Source: Aquitalea magnusonii
Lineage (GTDB): Bacteria > Pseudomonadota > Gammaproteobacteria > Burkholderiales > Chromobacteriaceae
Length of the DNA stretch: 64,000 nucleotides
Reading direction: 5' to 3'
Assembly: GCF_003202035.1 (NCBI RefSeq)
Contig: NZ_QJKC01000007.1
Coordinates: forward strand, 62,001-126,000
The notes below the pieces were generated by a model. It was given only the letters and a program-made list of their open reading frames with translations. It had not been told where the DNA came from and made no database searches. How positions within the stretch are numbered: the stretch's first letter is position 1; each line of letters starts with the position of its first letter. Positions 17,542-26,785 of this stretch are shown one piece after another. A program made the translations under genes and the position numbers.

Positions 17542-18465
17542 ATGTCGATGGCAGATCGTGACGGATTCATCTGGTATGACGGCAAACTGGTTGACTGGCG
17601 CGATGCCACCACCCATGTGCTGACCCACACCCTCCACTACGGCATGGGCGTGTTCGAAGGCGTACGTGCCTATGAAACCCCCAGGGGCCCGGCGATTTTC
17701 CGTCTGCAGGATCACACCGACCGTCTGTTCCGCTCCGCCAAGATCCTGGGCATGAACCTGCCCTTCAGCAAGGACGACATCAACCAGGCCCATCTGGACG
17801 TGGTAAAAGCCAACAAGCTGCAGTCCTGCTATTTCCGCCCCATGGCCTTTTACGGCTCGGGCAAACTGGGCGTGGCGCCGAAAAAGGATGACGTGCAGGT
17901 AATCGTGGCAGCCTGGCCGTGGGGTGCCTACCTGGGCGAAGACGGCCTGGAGAAAGGCATCCGCGTCAAGACATCGTCCTTCACCCGCCACCACGTCAAC
18001 ATCACCATGTGCAAGGCCAAGGCCAATGGCAACTACATGAACTCCATCCTCGCCAATAACGAGGCCACCGCAGACGGCTACGACGAAGCCCTGCTGCTGG
18101 ACGTGGACGGTTTTGTGGCCGAAGGCTCGGGCGAGAACATCTTCATCGTGCGCAAGGGCAAGCTGTACACCCCGGACCTGACCTCGGCACTGGAAGGCAT
18201 CACCCGCGATACCGTGGTGCAGATTGCGCAGGAACAGGGCCTGGAAATCATCGAAAAACGCATTACCCGTGACGAAGTCTACAGTGCCGACGAAGCCTTC
18301 TTCACCGGCACCGCCGCCGAAGTCACCCCAATTCGCGAACTGGACCGCCGCGCCATCGGCGAAGGCACGCGCGGCCCGATCACCGCTGCCATCCAGCAGA
18401 AGTACTTCAATATCGTGAAGGGCCTGGATGCCGAACACGAACACTGGCTGACCTACGTCAAGTAA
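17542..18465 (+). CDS. ilvE: Branched-chain amino acid aminotransferase
   Basis: A 307-residue class IV PLP enzyme doing the last step of valine, leucine and isoleucine synthesis and the first of their breakdown. The pyridoxal lysine is K160 in CKAKANGNYMNS, the same number as in E. coli IlvE (309 residues). HYGMGVFEGVRAYE, AEGSGENIF and FFTGTAAEVTP motifs are intact. The ATG at 17542 follows a GGAGAG ribosome site by seven bases; the in-frame ATG at 17524 lies upstream of that site. A consensus promoter is just upstream. The zinc-finger gene follows after a GC-rich hairpin. Confidence 0.95.
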   Translation: MSMADRDGFIWYDGKLVDWRDATTHVLTHTLHYGMGVFEGVRAYETPRGPAIFRLQDHTDRLFRSAKILGMNLPFSKDDINQAHLDVVKANKLQSCYFRPMAFYGSGKLGVAPKKDDVQVIVAAWPWGAYLGEDGLEKGIRVKTSSFTRHHVNITMCKAKANGNYMNSILANNEATADGYDEALLLDVDGFVAEGSGENIFIVRKGKLYTPDLTSALEGITRDTVVQIAQEQGLEIIEKRITRDEVYSADEAFFTGTAAEVTPIRELDRRAIGEGTRGPITAAIQQKYFNIVKGLDAEHEHWLTYVK

Positions 18466-18483
18466 ACACACCCCAGCAGCAAG

Positions 18484-18502
18484 GGCCGGCGCCGCCGGCC
18501 CG
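18484..18502 (+). other. GC-rich hairpin between ilvE and the zinc-finger gene
   Basis: GGGCCGGC and GCCGGCCC form an 8-bp stem with a 3-base loop just upstream of the AAGGA ribosome site. There is no T run, so it is more likely an RNA stability or translational element than a terminator. Confidence 0.35.
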
Positions 18503-18515
18503 ACAAGGAAAGACA

Positions 18516-18716
18516 ATGGCTGAACTGAAAGAAAACACCCAACGCCTCATCGAAGTCACCGCCAAGGACCTGCCCCTGCACTGTCCGATGCCGGACATGG
18601 TGTCCTGGAACTCGCACCCACGCGTTTTCCTGCCGGTACACAAAACCGGCGAAGCACTGTGCCCCTACTGCGGCACCCACTACAAGCTGATTGGCCCGGT
18701 CGGACACCACCATTAA
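18516..18716 (+). CDS. Zinc-finger (CHCC, NDUFS6-like) small protein
   Basis: A 66-residue protein. It ends with a CPYCGTHYKL knuckle and contains an upstream C and H (LHCPMP, NSHPRVFLPVH), matching the zf-CHCC pattern shared with the mitochondrial complex I subunit NDUFS6. In bacteria its role is uncharacterised. It begins 50 bases after ilvE and ends 26 bases before a strong hairpin terminator, so it is probably the last gene of the ilvE transcript. A well-placed AAGGA ribosome site supports the start. Confidence 0.85.
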   Translation: MAELKENTQRLIEVTAKDLPLHCPMPDMVSWNSHPRVFLPVHKTGEALCPYCGTHYKLIGPVGHHH

Positions 18717-18742
18717 GCTACTGCCTGGCAATCGCCAAGTGC

Positions 18743-18768
18743 AAAGGTGCGGGCTTCCGCACCTTTTT
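18743..18768 (+). terminator. Intrinsic terminator after the zinc-finger gene
   Basis: A 10-bp perfect stem (18743-18752 with 18757-18766), a GCTT loop, and a run of T at its 3' side. Confidence 0.85.
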
Positions 18769-18849
18769 CACTTGATCCCTCACCAAATCAACGCCAGCTT
18801 GAAACGGCGGGCCGGACAGGCTGGCGCTGATTTGGAAGCGGAAAACTTC

Positions 18850-19902
18850 ATGAAGAAAAAGATACTGGTCATTGGCCCCTCCTGGGTGGGCGACAGCGTC
18901 ATGGCCCAGCCGCTGTATCAGCGCCTGCACGAACGCCATCCCGGCCTGGAGCTGCACGTCTTTGCTCCGGCCTGGACCCTGCCCCTGCTGGAACGCATGC
19001 CGGAAGTCGCCAAGGCCCACCTCAACCCCTTCGGCCACGGCGCCCTGCGCCTGCGCGAACGCTGGCAGACCGCGCGCCGCCTGAAGGCCGAAGGTTTCGA
19101 CCAGGCCATCATCCTGCCCAATTCACTGAAATCCGCCCTGATTCCGCTGTTTGCCGGCATTCCGCTGCGAACCGGCTTCATTGGCGAATCGCGTTACTGG
19201 ATTCTCAACGACAGTCGCGAGCTGGACGAGCAGGAATTGCCGATGATGGTTGAGCGCTTCTGCGCCCTGGCCGAAGACCGCAACAAGCCGCTGCCCCGCC
19301 CCATTGCCCACCCGACACTGGTGACCAATGCGCAAAGCCGGCAACAAACCGCCAGCCGCCTGCAGCTGGACACCAGCCGCCCGGTGATCGCCTTCTGCCC
19401 CGGCGCGGAATACGGCCCGGCCAAGCGCTGGCCGGCACGCCATTTTGCCGAACTGGCCAAACGCTTTGCCGCGGCCGGCTTCGCGGTCTGGCTGTTCGGC
19501 TCGGGCAAGGATAAGGAAATCGGCGAGCAGATCGCCAGCCAGGCTGCGGGCACAGCCATCAATCTGTGCGGCAAGACCGGACTGGAAGAAGCCATCGACC
19601 TGATGGGTCTGGCCCGACTGGCCGTGTGCAACGACTCCGGCCTGATGCACGTTGCCGCCGCGCTGGGCAAGCCGCTGGTTGCGCTGTATGGCTCATCCAG
19701 CCCGGACTTTACCCCGCCGCTGTCGGATCAGGCGGCCGTGGTCAGCCTCAACCTGGACTGCAGCCCCTGCTTTGAACGCAACTGCCCTTACCAGCACACC
19801 AACTGCCTGGAACAGCTGGAACCAGACCTCGCCTGGCAGGCCGCACAGCGTTTTCTGCCCGAACTGGGCAATCCCCTCATTCAACACACTCGCAGCACAT
19901 AG
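18850..19902 (+). CDS. waaF: ADP-heptose:LPS heptosyltransferase II
   Basis: A 350-residue GT9-family glycosyltransferase that adds the second heptose to the lipopolysaccharide inner core at the cytoplasmic face of the inner membrane. It starts with the family N-terminus KILVIGPSWVGDSVMAQPLY and has FCPGAEYGPAKRWP and CNDSGLMHVAAALGKPLVAL, almost as in E. coli WaaF (348). The ATG at 18850 is chosen by family alignment; an in-frame extension to 18691 would cross the upstream terminator. A TetR gene follows nine bases later. Confidence 0.95.
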   Translation: MKKKILVIGPSWVGDSVMAQPLYQRLHERHPGLELHVFAPAWTLPLLERMPEVAKAHLNPFGHGALRLRERWQTARRLKAEGFDQAIILPNSLKSALIPLFAGIPLRTGFIGESRYWILNDSRELDEQELPMMVERFCALAEDRNKPLPRPIAHPTLVTNAQSRQQTASRLQLDTSRPVIAFCPGAEYGPAKRWPARHFAELAKRFAAAGFAVWLFGSGKDKEIGEQIASQAAGTAINLCGKTGLEEAIDLMGLARLAVCNDSGLMHVAAALGKPLVALYGSSSPDFTPPLSDQAAVVSLNLDCSPCFERNCPYQHTNCLEQLEPDLAWQAAQRFLPELGNPLIQHTRST

Positions 19903-19910
19903 GCTGGACC

Positions 19911-20501
19911 ATGAGCGTACAAGACAAAAACAATCAGCCCGAAGAAAACAGCCGCCGCATGGAGCTGGTGCGCGCCGCCGCCAAACTGTTCCGCGACCAG
20001 GGCTACGAGCGCACCACGGTGCGTGATCTGGGCAATGCCGTCGGCTTGCAATCCGGCAGCCTGTTCTATCACTTCCGCACCAAGGAAGAAATCCTGGTCG
20101 CCGTGATGGCCCTGGGTATCAGCGCCACCACCGAGCAACTGAGCGCAGCGATTGCCCGGGCGCGCAATCCGCGTGACAAGCTGTCGGCGCTGTTTCATGT
20201 CCACCTCAGCTCGCTGCTGGGCGACAACCAGGCCGCACTGGAAGTCATGCTGTACGAATGGCGCAGCGTTTCCGCCGCAGCCAAACCGGGCCTGATCGTA
20301 CTGCGTGACCGCTACGAGGCACTGTGGCAGGAAGTGCTGGACGAAGCGGCCGCCGCCGGACTGGTCAAGCAGGACACCCGCCTGCTACGCCGCACCTTGC
20401 TGGGCAGCCTGCACTGGTCGGTGCAATGGTACAAATCCGAAGGCGAACTGAGCGTGGATGAGCTGGCCGAGCGCATGCTGGCCCTGGTTTTGTTGAAGTA
20501 A
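19911..20501 (+). CDS. TetR-family transcriptional regulator
   Basis: A 196-residue repressor-type protein. The helix-turn-helix lies at ~15-60 (ELVRAAAKLFRDQGYERTTV, then LQSGSLFYHFRTKEEIL). The C-terminal helical ligand domain resembles the KstR2/fatty-acid-type regulators (HWSVQWYKSEGELSVDELAE). It follows waaF by nine bases and may be co-transcribed, although its targets need not concern LPS. Effector and operator are unknown. Confidence 0.87.
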   Translation: MSVQDKNNQPEENSRRMELVRAAAKLFRDQGYERTTVRDLGNAVGLQSGSLFYHFRTKEEILVAVMALGISATTEQLSAAIARARNPRDKLSALFHVHLSSLLGDNQAALEVMLYEWRSVSAAAKPGLIVLRDRYEALWQEVLDEAAAAGLVKQDTRLLRRTLLGSLHWSVQWYKSEGELSVDELAERMLALVLLK

Positions 20502-20600
20502 ATCCACACCCGTCAGGATTTTCGCTTATTTTTTCAGCAAACCAGGGGCAAAGTGTTCTAAAATCACAGGGTTAGCACCAACACCCCAGGAGTTGCGATC

Positions 20601-21194
20601 ATGGACGGTATCCATCGTTTGCAAAGCAGTAGCGCCAGCACCGCCGCCAGCCTGCTACAACAGGGCCGCAACTCCCGCGCCGTCAGCAACAGTCAGAACA
20701 GCACGGAAACCGCCAGCACGGCGCAGTCCACCCGCACCCAGAGCACCACCGAGCAGCTGCAGGCACAAGCAGCCAGCCAGCCAGCGCCGAGCAGCAGGCC
20801 CTCGCAACAAAGCCAGAACCGCCTGCAGGTGGAACAGGAACTGGGCCGGCAACTGGCTGCCAGCCAAAGCGCCAGCACCAGCAGCACCGCCACGGTGAAT
20901 GCCAGCCAAGCCAGCAGTGACACTCGCAGCAACAATGACAGCAACAGTACCGCAGCGAATCGCAGCGAGCGCACAGCTGCCGTGTCCAATGGCAGCCCCA
21001 GCCGCACGAGCAGACAAGACCGCACGGAAAACGCGGCCAGCACATCGGCCGCCCCCCCAGCAAACCAGACCCAGACCACACTCGAAAATCAGAAGAGCAG
21101 CGGCCAGATTGCCGTGGCGCAATACCAGAACAACCAGTCCCTGCTGGAAACATCCACCCAGGCCAGCCGCCGCCGTATCAGCGAAAGCGCCTGA
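20601..21194 (+). CDS. Ser/Gln/Thr/Asn-rich low-complexity protein
   Basis: A 197-residue hydrophilic protein without signal peptide, membrane segment, cysteine or tryptophan. It begins MDGIHRLQSSSAS and is rich in Ser, Gln, Thr, Ala, Asn and Arg, so it is probably disordered. A C-terminal section (QIAVAQYQNNQSLLETSTQA) looks like a short helix. An AGGAG site eight bases before the ATG and a very strong terminator after the stop support a real gene. The MDGI start recalls the YjfB-like motility protein 1 kb downstream. The function is not recognised. Confidence 0.65.
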   Translation: MDGIHRLQSSSASTAASLLQQGRNSRAVSNSQNSTETASTAQSTRTQSTTEQLQAQAASQPAPSSRPSQQSQNRLQVEQELGRQLAASQSASTSSTATVNASQASSDTRSNNDSNSTAANRSERTAAVSNGSPSRTSRQDRTENAASTSAAPPANQTQTTLENQKSSGQIAVAQYQNNQSLLETSTQASRRRISESA

Positions 21195-21204
21195 GTCCGG
21201 CATC

Positions 21205-21250
21205 AAAACAAAACAGCAGTGCGGGCCACCCCGCACTGCTGTTTTGTTTT
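21205..21250. terminator. Very strong bidirectional terminator
   Basis: A perfect 21-bp stem (21205-21225 with 21230-21250) with a CCAC loop, including AAAACAAAAC/GTTTTGTTTT flanks. It separates the convergent low-complexity and Sel1 genes. Confidence 0.9.
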
Positions 21251-21263
21251 TGTCCCATCGTCA

Positions 21264-21905
21264 TTATCCGGCGTGGGCAGCCGCCAGCGCCTTGGCTTTC
21301 AGCTGGGCAGCACGATCGCCCTGCGCCGCAGCACGGGTATACCAACGCACCGCCTCACGCCAGTCTTCCTGCACCCCCAGCCCATGTTCATACTGGCTGG
21401 CCAGCAGATATTGTGCCCCCACATCACCCTGTTTGGCCGCCGCCCGATACCAGCGCGCCGCACTGGCATAATCCTGCGGCGCACCACGGCCCAGGTAATA
21501 CTGGGTCGCCACACTCACCTGCGCATCACGATGCCCTTGTCTGGCCGCAGCCTCGAACAAGCGCGTCGCCTGCTGCATGTCGCGTGGCAGGCCATCGCCA
21601 CTCTCATACACCTGTGCCAGTACGAACTGCGCTGATGACAAGTGCGCAGCCGCCGCCTGCTGCAGCCACTTCAGGGCCTGCACCCGATCACGCGGCACAC
21701 CCTCGCCCCGCCAATACAGCATGGCCAGATCATATTGCGCCACGCGGTCGCCACGCTCGGCACCTGCCTTGAACATGAGAAACGCTTGCGCATAATCGCC
21801 TGCCTGATAACTGGCCCAGCCTGGTAGTGATGGCTTTTCCGCAGCGGCGGCCGACAAGGCCATGCCAAGCAGAAGCAGCCAGACAACTCCGTTTTTGCGA
21901 TGCAT
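21264..21905 (-). CDS. Secreted Sel1-like repeat protein
   Basis: A 213-residue protein with a signal peptide (VVWLLLLGMALSAAAAEK). About five ~36-residue alpha-helical Sel1/TPR-like repeats follow, each with the A-x-Y-x-L-A/G pattern (AQYDLAMLYWRGEGVPRD, AQFVLAQVYESGDGLPRD, AQVSVATQYYLGRGAPQD, AQYLLASQYEHGLGVQED). Such proteins are periplasmic scaffolds for protein-protein contacts. The start is fixed by a textbook AGGAGGT at 21911-21917; the upstream in-frame extension is not used. It sits between a low-complexity gene and a YjfB-like gene. Confidence 0.88.
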   Translation of the reverse strand: MHRKNGVVWLLLLGMALSAAAAEKPSLPGWASYQAGDYAQAFLMFKAGAERGDRVAQYDLAMLYWRGEGVPRDRVQALKWLQQAAAAHLSSAQFVLAQVYESGDGLPRDMQQATRLFEAAARQGHRDAQVSVATQYYLGRGAPQDYASAARWYRAAAKQGDVGAQYLLASQYEHGLGVQEDWREAVRWYTRAAAQGDRAAQLKAKALAAAHAG

Positions 21906-21994
21906 GTGGCACCTCCTGCTGATTGGTCGGGCCGGCTGGGCATTTCTTACAAACGTAAAAAAAGCGGCTTGCGCCGCTGTTGACTGCTGCCGAC

Positions 21995-22189
21995 TCAAGC
22001 CCTGACGTCGACGCTTTGTCCCAGATGTGCCGGATTGGAGGCAGCCTGGTTGATCTGGTTGCCGGCATCACTGGCACCTTGCACCAGTGACAGTACCGAC
22101 TGACCTTCGGCCTGCAGCGACTTTTTCAGGGCGAACACCTGAGTGGCCGATGAAACATTCTGTCCGCTTACTTGACTTATTCCGTCCAT
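21995..22189 (-). CDS. YjfB-like putative motility protein
   Basis: A 64-residue protein that resembles the YjfB family of putative motility proteins (MDGISQVSGQNVSSATQVFA, then a helix and a short tail). The family is small, uncharacterised, and in Bacillus is sigma-D regulated. The start at 22189 follows a GGAGGTGAG ribosome site. The Sel1 gene is 89 bases downstream on the same strand. The exact role is unknown. Confidence 0.72.
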   Translation of the reverse strand: MDGISQVSGQNVSSATQVFALKKSLQAEGQSVLSLVQGASDAGNQINQAASNPAHLGQSVDVRA

Positions 22190-22290
22190 GCCCTCACCTC
22201 CCACATCAACAAATGCTTACCTGATCAGTTTAGACGGCCCACGCCATTCTGTCATGGCAAAGCTGCTAAAATGACAACCCAACGACCTAA

Positions 22291-23259
<969 letters not shown>

Positions 23260-23263
23260 TATC

Positions 23264-23902
23264 TTGAAGGCCTTCAAGGACACATTGAAGGAAATCCGCC
23301 GGCAGACGCGTCAACGCGACACGTCTGCCGCACCCGCATCCCCGCCTGCCGCCCCACCCGAACCCGACTTCAAGCAGCTGTTCAGCGATGTCATTCCACT
23401 GAAAAGCCCGCCCCGTCACATTCACCAGCCCAAGAAGCCCAGCCCGCACCCCAGGCAGCGGCATGCCCAGCATGGCCTTTCCAGCCAGACGGAAATGGAA
23501 GTACTGCGCCACATGGTTGGCCTGTTCGAGCCCGCCGAGCAGCTGGGGCAGTTCTGTCGCAGCGGCCTGCCCAACCAGACATTGAAACGTCTGCGCAATG
23601 GCCACTGGCCGGTTGCCTGCCAGCTGGATCTGCATGGCATGGACCGCTACCAGGCACAGGACGCCCTGGCGCTGTTCTTGCACCGCGCCCGCCGTCGCGG
23701 CCCCTGCCTGCGCATCATCCACGGCAAGGGTTTCGGCTCCAATGGCCAGCCGGTTTTGAAAAAGCTGGTGCGCGCCTGGCTCAGTCACCATCCGGAGGTA
23801 CTGGCGTTTTGTCAGGCCAGTGAGGAAATGGGAGGCGACGGTGCACTGCTGGTATTGGTCCGCCGTGGTCCGCACGAGGCATACGACTCAGAATCCGGAT
23901 GA
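23264..23902 (+). CDS. Smr-domain protein
   Basis: A 212-residue protein with a basic/proline-rich N-terminal half and a C-terminal Smr domain (QLDLHGMDRYQAQDALALFL, then CLRIIHGKGFGS). Smr domains have endonuclease activity and are found in MutS2 and stand-alone proteins such as E. coli SmrB, which cuts mRNA at collided ribosomes. The LDLHG and HGKG motifs are intact. Translation starts at a TTG (MKAFKDTLKEIRRQ); no nearby ATG preserves the N-terminus. The C-terminal tail is somewhat degraded relative to the domain. Confidence 0.82.
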   Translation: MKAFKDTLKEIRRQTRQRDTSAAPASPPAAPPEPDFKQLFSDVIPLKSPPRHIHQPKKPSPHPRQRHAQHGLSSQTEMEVLRHMVGLFEPAEQLGQFCRSGLPNQTLKRLRNGHWPVACQLDLHGMDRYQAQDALALFLHRARRRGPCLRIIHGKGFGSNGQPVLKKLVRAWLSHHPEVLAFCQASEEMGGDGALLVLVRRGPHEAYDSESG

Positions 23903-23978
23903 CAATAGTAAGAAATTTCCGCTAAGCTCAAAGCGAGGCGGTTGCATTCCCATCAACCACCACCTTCAGGAGTCTTGC

Positions 23979-24431
23979 ATGTCAGGTACCGCCTGCCCCG
24001 ACTTCAGCCTGCCCGGCACTGCCGGCACCACGTTTACCCTGTCTGCCGCCCCCAAGCCACTGGTGATTTACTTCTACCCCAAGGACAACACCCCCGGCTG
24101 CACCAATGAAACCATGGATTTTCGTGAGCTGCACAGCCAGTTTGCCGCTGCTGGCGCCACTATTGTCGGCATCTCGCGCGACAGCATCAAATCGCATGAA
24201 AACTTCAAAACCAAGCTGGAACTGCCGTTTGAATTGCTGTCCGACAGCGAGGAAACGGTTTGCAGCCTGTTCGATGTCATCAAAATGAAAAACATGTACG
24301 GCAAACAGGTAAGGGGGATCGAGCGCAGCACTTTCGTGATCGATGCCGCCGGCATGATTGTTCGTGAATGGCGCAAGGTCAAAGTACCCGGCCACGCCGC
24401 TGAAGTTCTTGCCTTTGTAAACACTCTCTAA
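23979..24431 (+). CDS. bcp: Thiol peroxidase of the Bcp/PrxQ type
   Basis: A 150-residue peroxiredoxin that reduces hydrogen and organic peroxides using thioredoxin. The peroxidatic cysteine is C41 in PKDNTPGCTNET. In E. coli Bcp a resolving Cys sits five residues later; here that place holds Met, so the enzyme is either 1-Cys or uses the later Cys in ETVCSLFD. The start follows CAGGAG. It lies downstream of trxB-smr and upstream of phoH, a context consistent with oxidative stress. Confidence 0.9.
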   Translation: MSGTACPDFSLPGTAGTTFTLSAAPKPLVIYFYPKDNTPGCTNETMDFRELHSQFAAAGATIVGISRDSIKSHENFKTKLELPFELLSDSEETVCSLFDVIKMKNMYGKQVRGIERSTFVIDAAGMIVREWRKVKVPGHAAEVLAFVNTL

Positions 24432-24482
24432 ACGCAGTGCCCCGGTCTGCCGACCGGGCCCTGCATCGCCAAGGGGTCCATC

Positions 24483-25886
24483 ATGGTAAGCCGTAAGAAA
24501 AGCAAAACCGCCAAGCTGTTCGTTCTGGACACCAATGTATTGCTGCACGACCCTACCAGCTTGTACCGCTTTGAAGAGCACGATGTTTTCATTCCCATCA
24601 TCACCCTGGAAGAACTGGACGCCCACAAGAGCGGCATGTCGGAAGTGGCGCGCAATGCCCGCCAGACCAGCCGCTTTCTCGACGATATCGTCAGCGGCTG
24701 CGAAACCAAGATCGAAGCCGGCATCACCCTGAAAAATGCCAGCCGCGAAGCGGCCACCGGCAAGCTCATCCTGCAGACCCAGGCCATTCACAGCGTGCTG
24801 CCGGCCTCGCTGCCGGTGGGCAAGGCCGACAACCAGATCCTTGGCATCGTGATGGCGCTGAAGGAGCTGCACCCGGAGCGCTCGGTCATCCTGGTGTCCA
24901 AGGACATCAATATGCGCATCAAGGCCCGCGCACTGGGGCTGGATGCCGAAGACTACTTCAACGACAAGGTGCTGCAGGACTCCGACCTGCTGTACACCGG
25001 CACCCGCGAAGTCGACCAGACCTTCTGGGAGCGCAATGGCAAGGACATGAAGTCCTGGCAGGAACAGGGCCGCAGCTATTACCAGCTCAAAGGCCCGGAT
25101 GTGCCCAATCTGCACATCAACCAGATGCTGTGGCAGGACGGCCCGCAGCCACTGCAAGCGCGTGTCAGCAAGGTAGAAGGCAAAGTCGCCGTGCTGCAGA
25201 CGCTGAAAGACTACAGCCACCACAAGAACAATGTCTGGGGCATTACCGCACGCAACCGCGAACAGAATTTCGCCCTGAATCTGCTGATGGACCCGGAAGT
25301 GGACTTCATCACCCTGCTCGGTCAGGCCGGTACCGGCAAGACCCTGCTCACCCTGGCCGCCGGGCTGGCGATGACGCTGGAGCAGAAGCTGTATTCGGAA
25401 ATCATCATGACCCGGGTGACCGTGCCGGTAGGCGAAGACATCGGCTTCCTGCCGGGGACGGAAGAGGAAAAGATGGCCCCATGGATGGGCGCGCTGGAAG
25501 ACAACCTGGACGTGCTCAACAAGAGTGATGACGATGGCGGCGACTGGGGCCGTGCCGCCACCCGTGATCTGGTGCGCTCGCGCATCAAGGTCAAGTCACT
25601 CAACTTCATGCGCGGCCGCACCTTCCTCAACAAATACCTGATCATCGACGAGGCGCAGAACCTGACGCCCAAGCAGATGAAGACACTGATCACTCGTGCA
25701 GGTCCGGGAACCAAGGTAGTCTGTCTGGGCAATATTTCACAAATCGACACCCCCTACCTGACAGAGGGCAGTTCCGGTCTGACCTATGTGGTCGACCGCT
25801 TCAAGGGCTGGGAACATTCCGGCCATATCACCCTGCAACGCGGGGAACGTTCACGTCTGGCAGACCATGCTGGTGAGGTACTTTGA
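24483..25886 (+). CDS. PhoH-family protein with PIN domain (PhoH2-like)
   Basis: A 467-residue protein. The N-terminal ~150 residues form a PIN ribonuclease-like domain with LFVLDTNVLLHDP and acidic residues (EELDAH, ILVSKDINMRIKA). The C-terminal half is a PhoH ATPase with Walker A GQAGTGKTLLTLAAG and a Walker B-like LIIDEAQNLTP. The PIN-PhoH fusion (PhoH2) has sequence-specific RNase and RNA helicase activity in characterised homologues. The hydrolase gene starts five bases after its stop. Confidence 0.92.
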   Translation: MVSRKKSKTAKLFVLDTNVLLHDPTSLYRFEEHDVFIPIITLEELDAHKSGMSEVARNARQTSRFLDDIVSGCETKIEAGITLKNASREAATGKLILQTQAIHSVLPASLPVGKADNQILGIVMALKELHPERSVILVSKDINMRIKARALGLDAEDYFNDKVLQDSDLLYTGTREVDQTFWERNGKDMKSWQEQGRSYYQLKGPDVPNLHINQMLWQDGPQPLQARVSKVEGKVAVLQTLKDYSHHKNNVWGITARNREQNFALNLLMDPEVDFITLLGQAGTGKTLLTLAAGLAMTLEQKLYSEIIMTRVTVPVGEDIGFLPGTEEEKMAPWMGALEDNLDVLNKSDDDGGDWGRAATRDLVRSRIKVKSLNFMRGRTFLNKYLIIDEAQNLTPKQMKTLITRAGPGTKVVCLGNISQIDTPYLTEGSSGLTYVVDRFKGWEHSGHITLQRGERSRLADHAGEVL

Positions 25887-25890
25887 CTAA

Positions 25891-26724
25891 ATGCATCCAC
25901 GCCTCGAATTGATCCATGAGGCAGCTCAAGGGACGGAGCGCGATGCTCCGCCCCTTTTGTTTGTCCACGGCGCGTTTTGCGCCGCCTGGTGCTGGCAGCG
26001 CACTTTCCTGCCCTGGTTTGCCCGGCAGGGTTTCGACTGCTGGGCCATCAGCCTGGAAGGCCATGGCGACAGCGATGGCCACCAGTATCTGTCTGCCATC
26101 AGCATCGATGACTACGTGCGCAACCTGAGTGCGGCAGTCAAGCGCATCAAACGCACGCCCATCATGATCGGCCACTCCATGGGCGGCTTCGTGCTGCAGC
26201 AATACCTCACCAGCCACACCCTGCCGGCGGCCGCCTTTCTGGCCTCGGTTCCGCCCACGGGGCTGGCATCGTCCAGCCTGCGCCTGCTGACCCAGGCGCC
26301 GGTGCTGCTGCTCAACCTGAACCTGTACCAGCAAGGCAGCTACAACCCGGTGGAGAGCGAGCTGCGCGACCTGCTGCTGTCGCACGATGCACCGGCGGCC
26401 ACCACGGCCTTGCTGACGCAGTGCTGCCAGCAGGAAAGCCAGCGTGCAGTCATGGACATGACACTGGTCAATCCGCTGGCCATCCGCCCCATCCAGCCGC
26501 TGCCGGCACTGGTGCTGGGGGCGGCGGAAGACATGCTGATCTCGCCGGAAGATGTGGTGGCCACTGCCGAGCGGCTGGATGTGAACGCCGAAATCCTGCC
26601 GCACATGGGGCATATGATGATGCTGGACACCCGCTGGGAGCGTACCGCCGAACGGCTGCTGCAATGGCTGGACACGCTGCATCAGCCCGTGGCGGCAGAA
26701 CGCAGCTGCCATGTGCCGGCCTGA
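25891..26724 (+). CDS. Alpha/beta hydrolase
   Basis: A 277-residue soluble hydrolase. The nucleophile Ser lies in the elbow GHSMGGFVLQQYL, the oxyanion region in LLFVHGAFCAAWCW, and the acid/base partners probably in AAEDMLI and LPHMGHMMML. There is no signal peptide. It is the last gene of the phoH transcript, four bases after phoH, followed by a strong terminator. The substrate cannot be read; it may be an esterase or lipase-like enzyme. Confidence 0.82.
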   Translation: MHPRLELIHEAAQGTERDAPPLLFVHGAFCAAWCWQRTFLPWFARQGFDCWAISLEGHGDSDGHQYLSAISIDDYVRNLSAAVKRIKRTPIMIGHSMGGFVLQQYLTSHTLPAAAFLASVPPTGLASSSLRLLTQAPVLLLNLNLYQQGSYNPVESELRDLLLSHDAPAATTALLTQCCQQESQRAVMDMTLVNPLAIRPIQPLPALVLGAAEDMLISPEDVVATAERLDVNAEILPHMGHMMMLDTRWERTAERLLQWLDTLHQPVAAERSCHVPA

Positions 26725-26738
26725 GCGCCGTCTGCATG

Positions 26739-26770
26739 AAAAAAGCCGCGAGACCCCTCGCGGCTTTTTT
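26739..26770. terminator. Bidirectional intrinsic terminator
   Basis: A 14-bp stem (26739-26752 with 26757-26770) with A and T runs, in the gap between the hydrolase and cobalamin adenosyltransferase genes, which converge. Confidence 0.88.
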
Positions 26771-26785
26771 CTGCCCATGGCCGTC

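Noticed and set aside
17386-18516. 376-residue minus-strand frame over ilvE
   Set aside because: Antisense shadow of ilvE, which has a promoter, ribosome site and PLP lysine.
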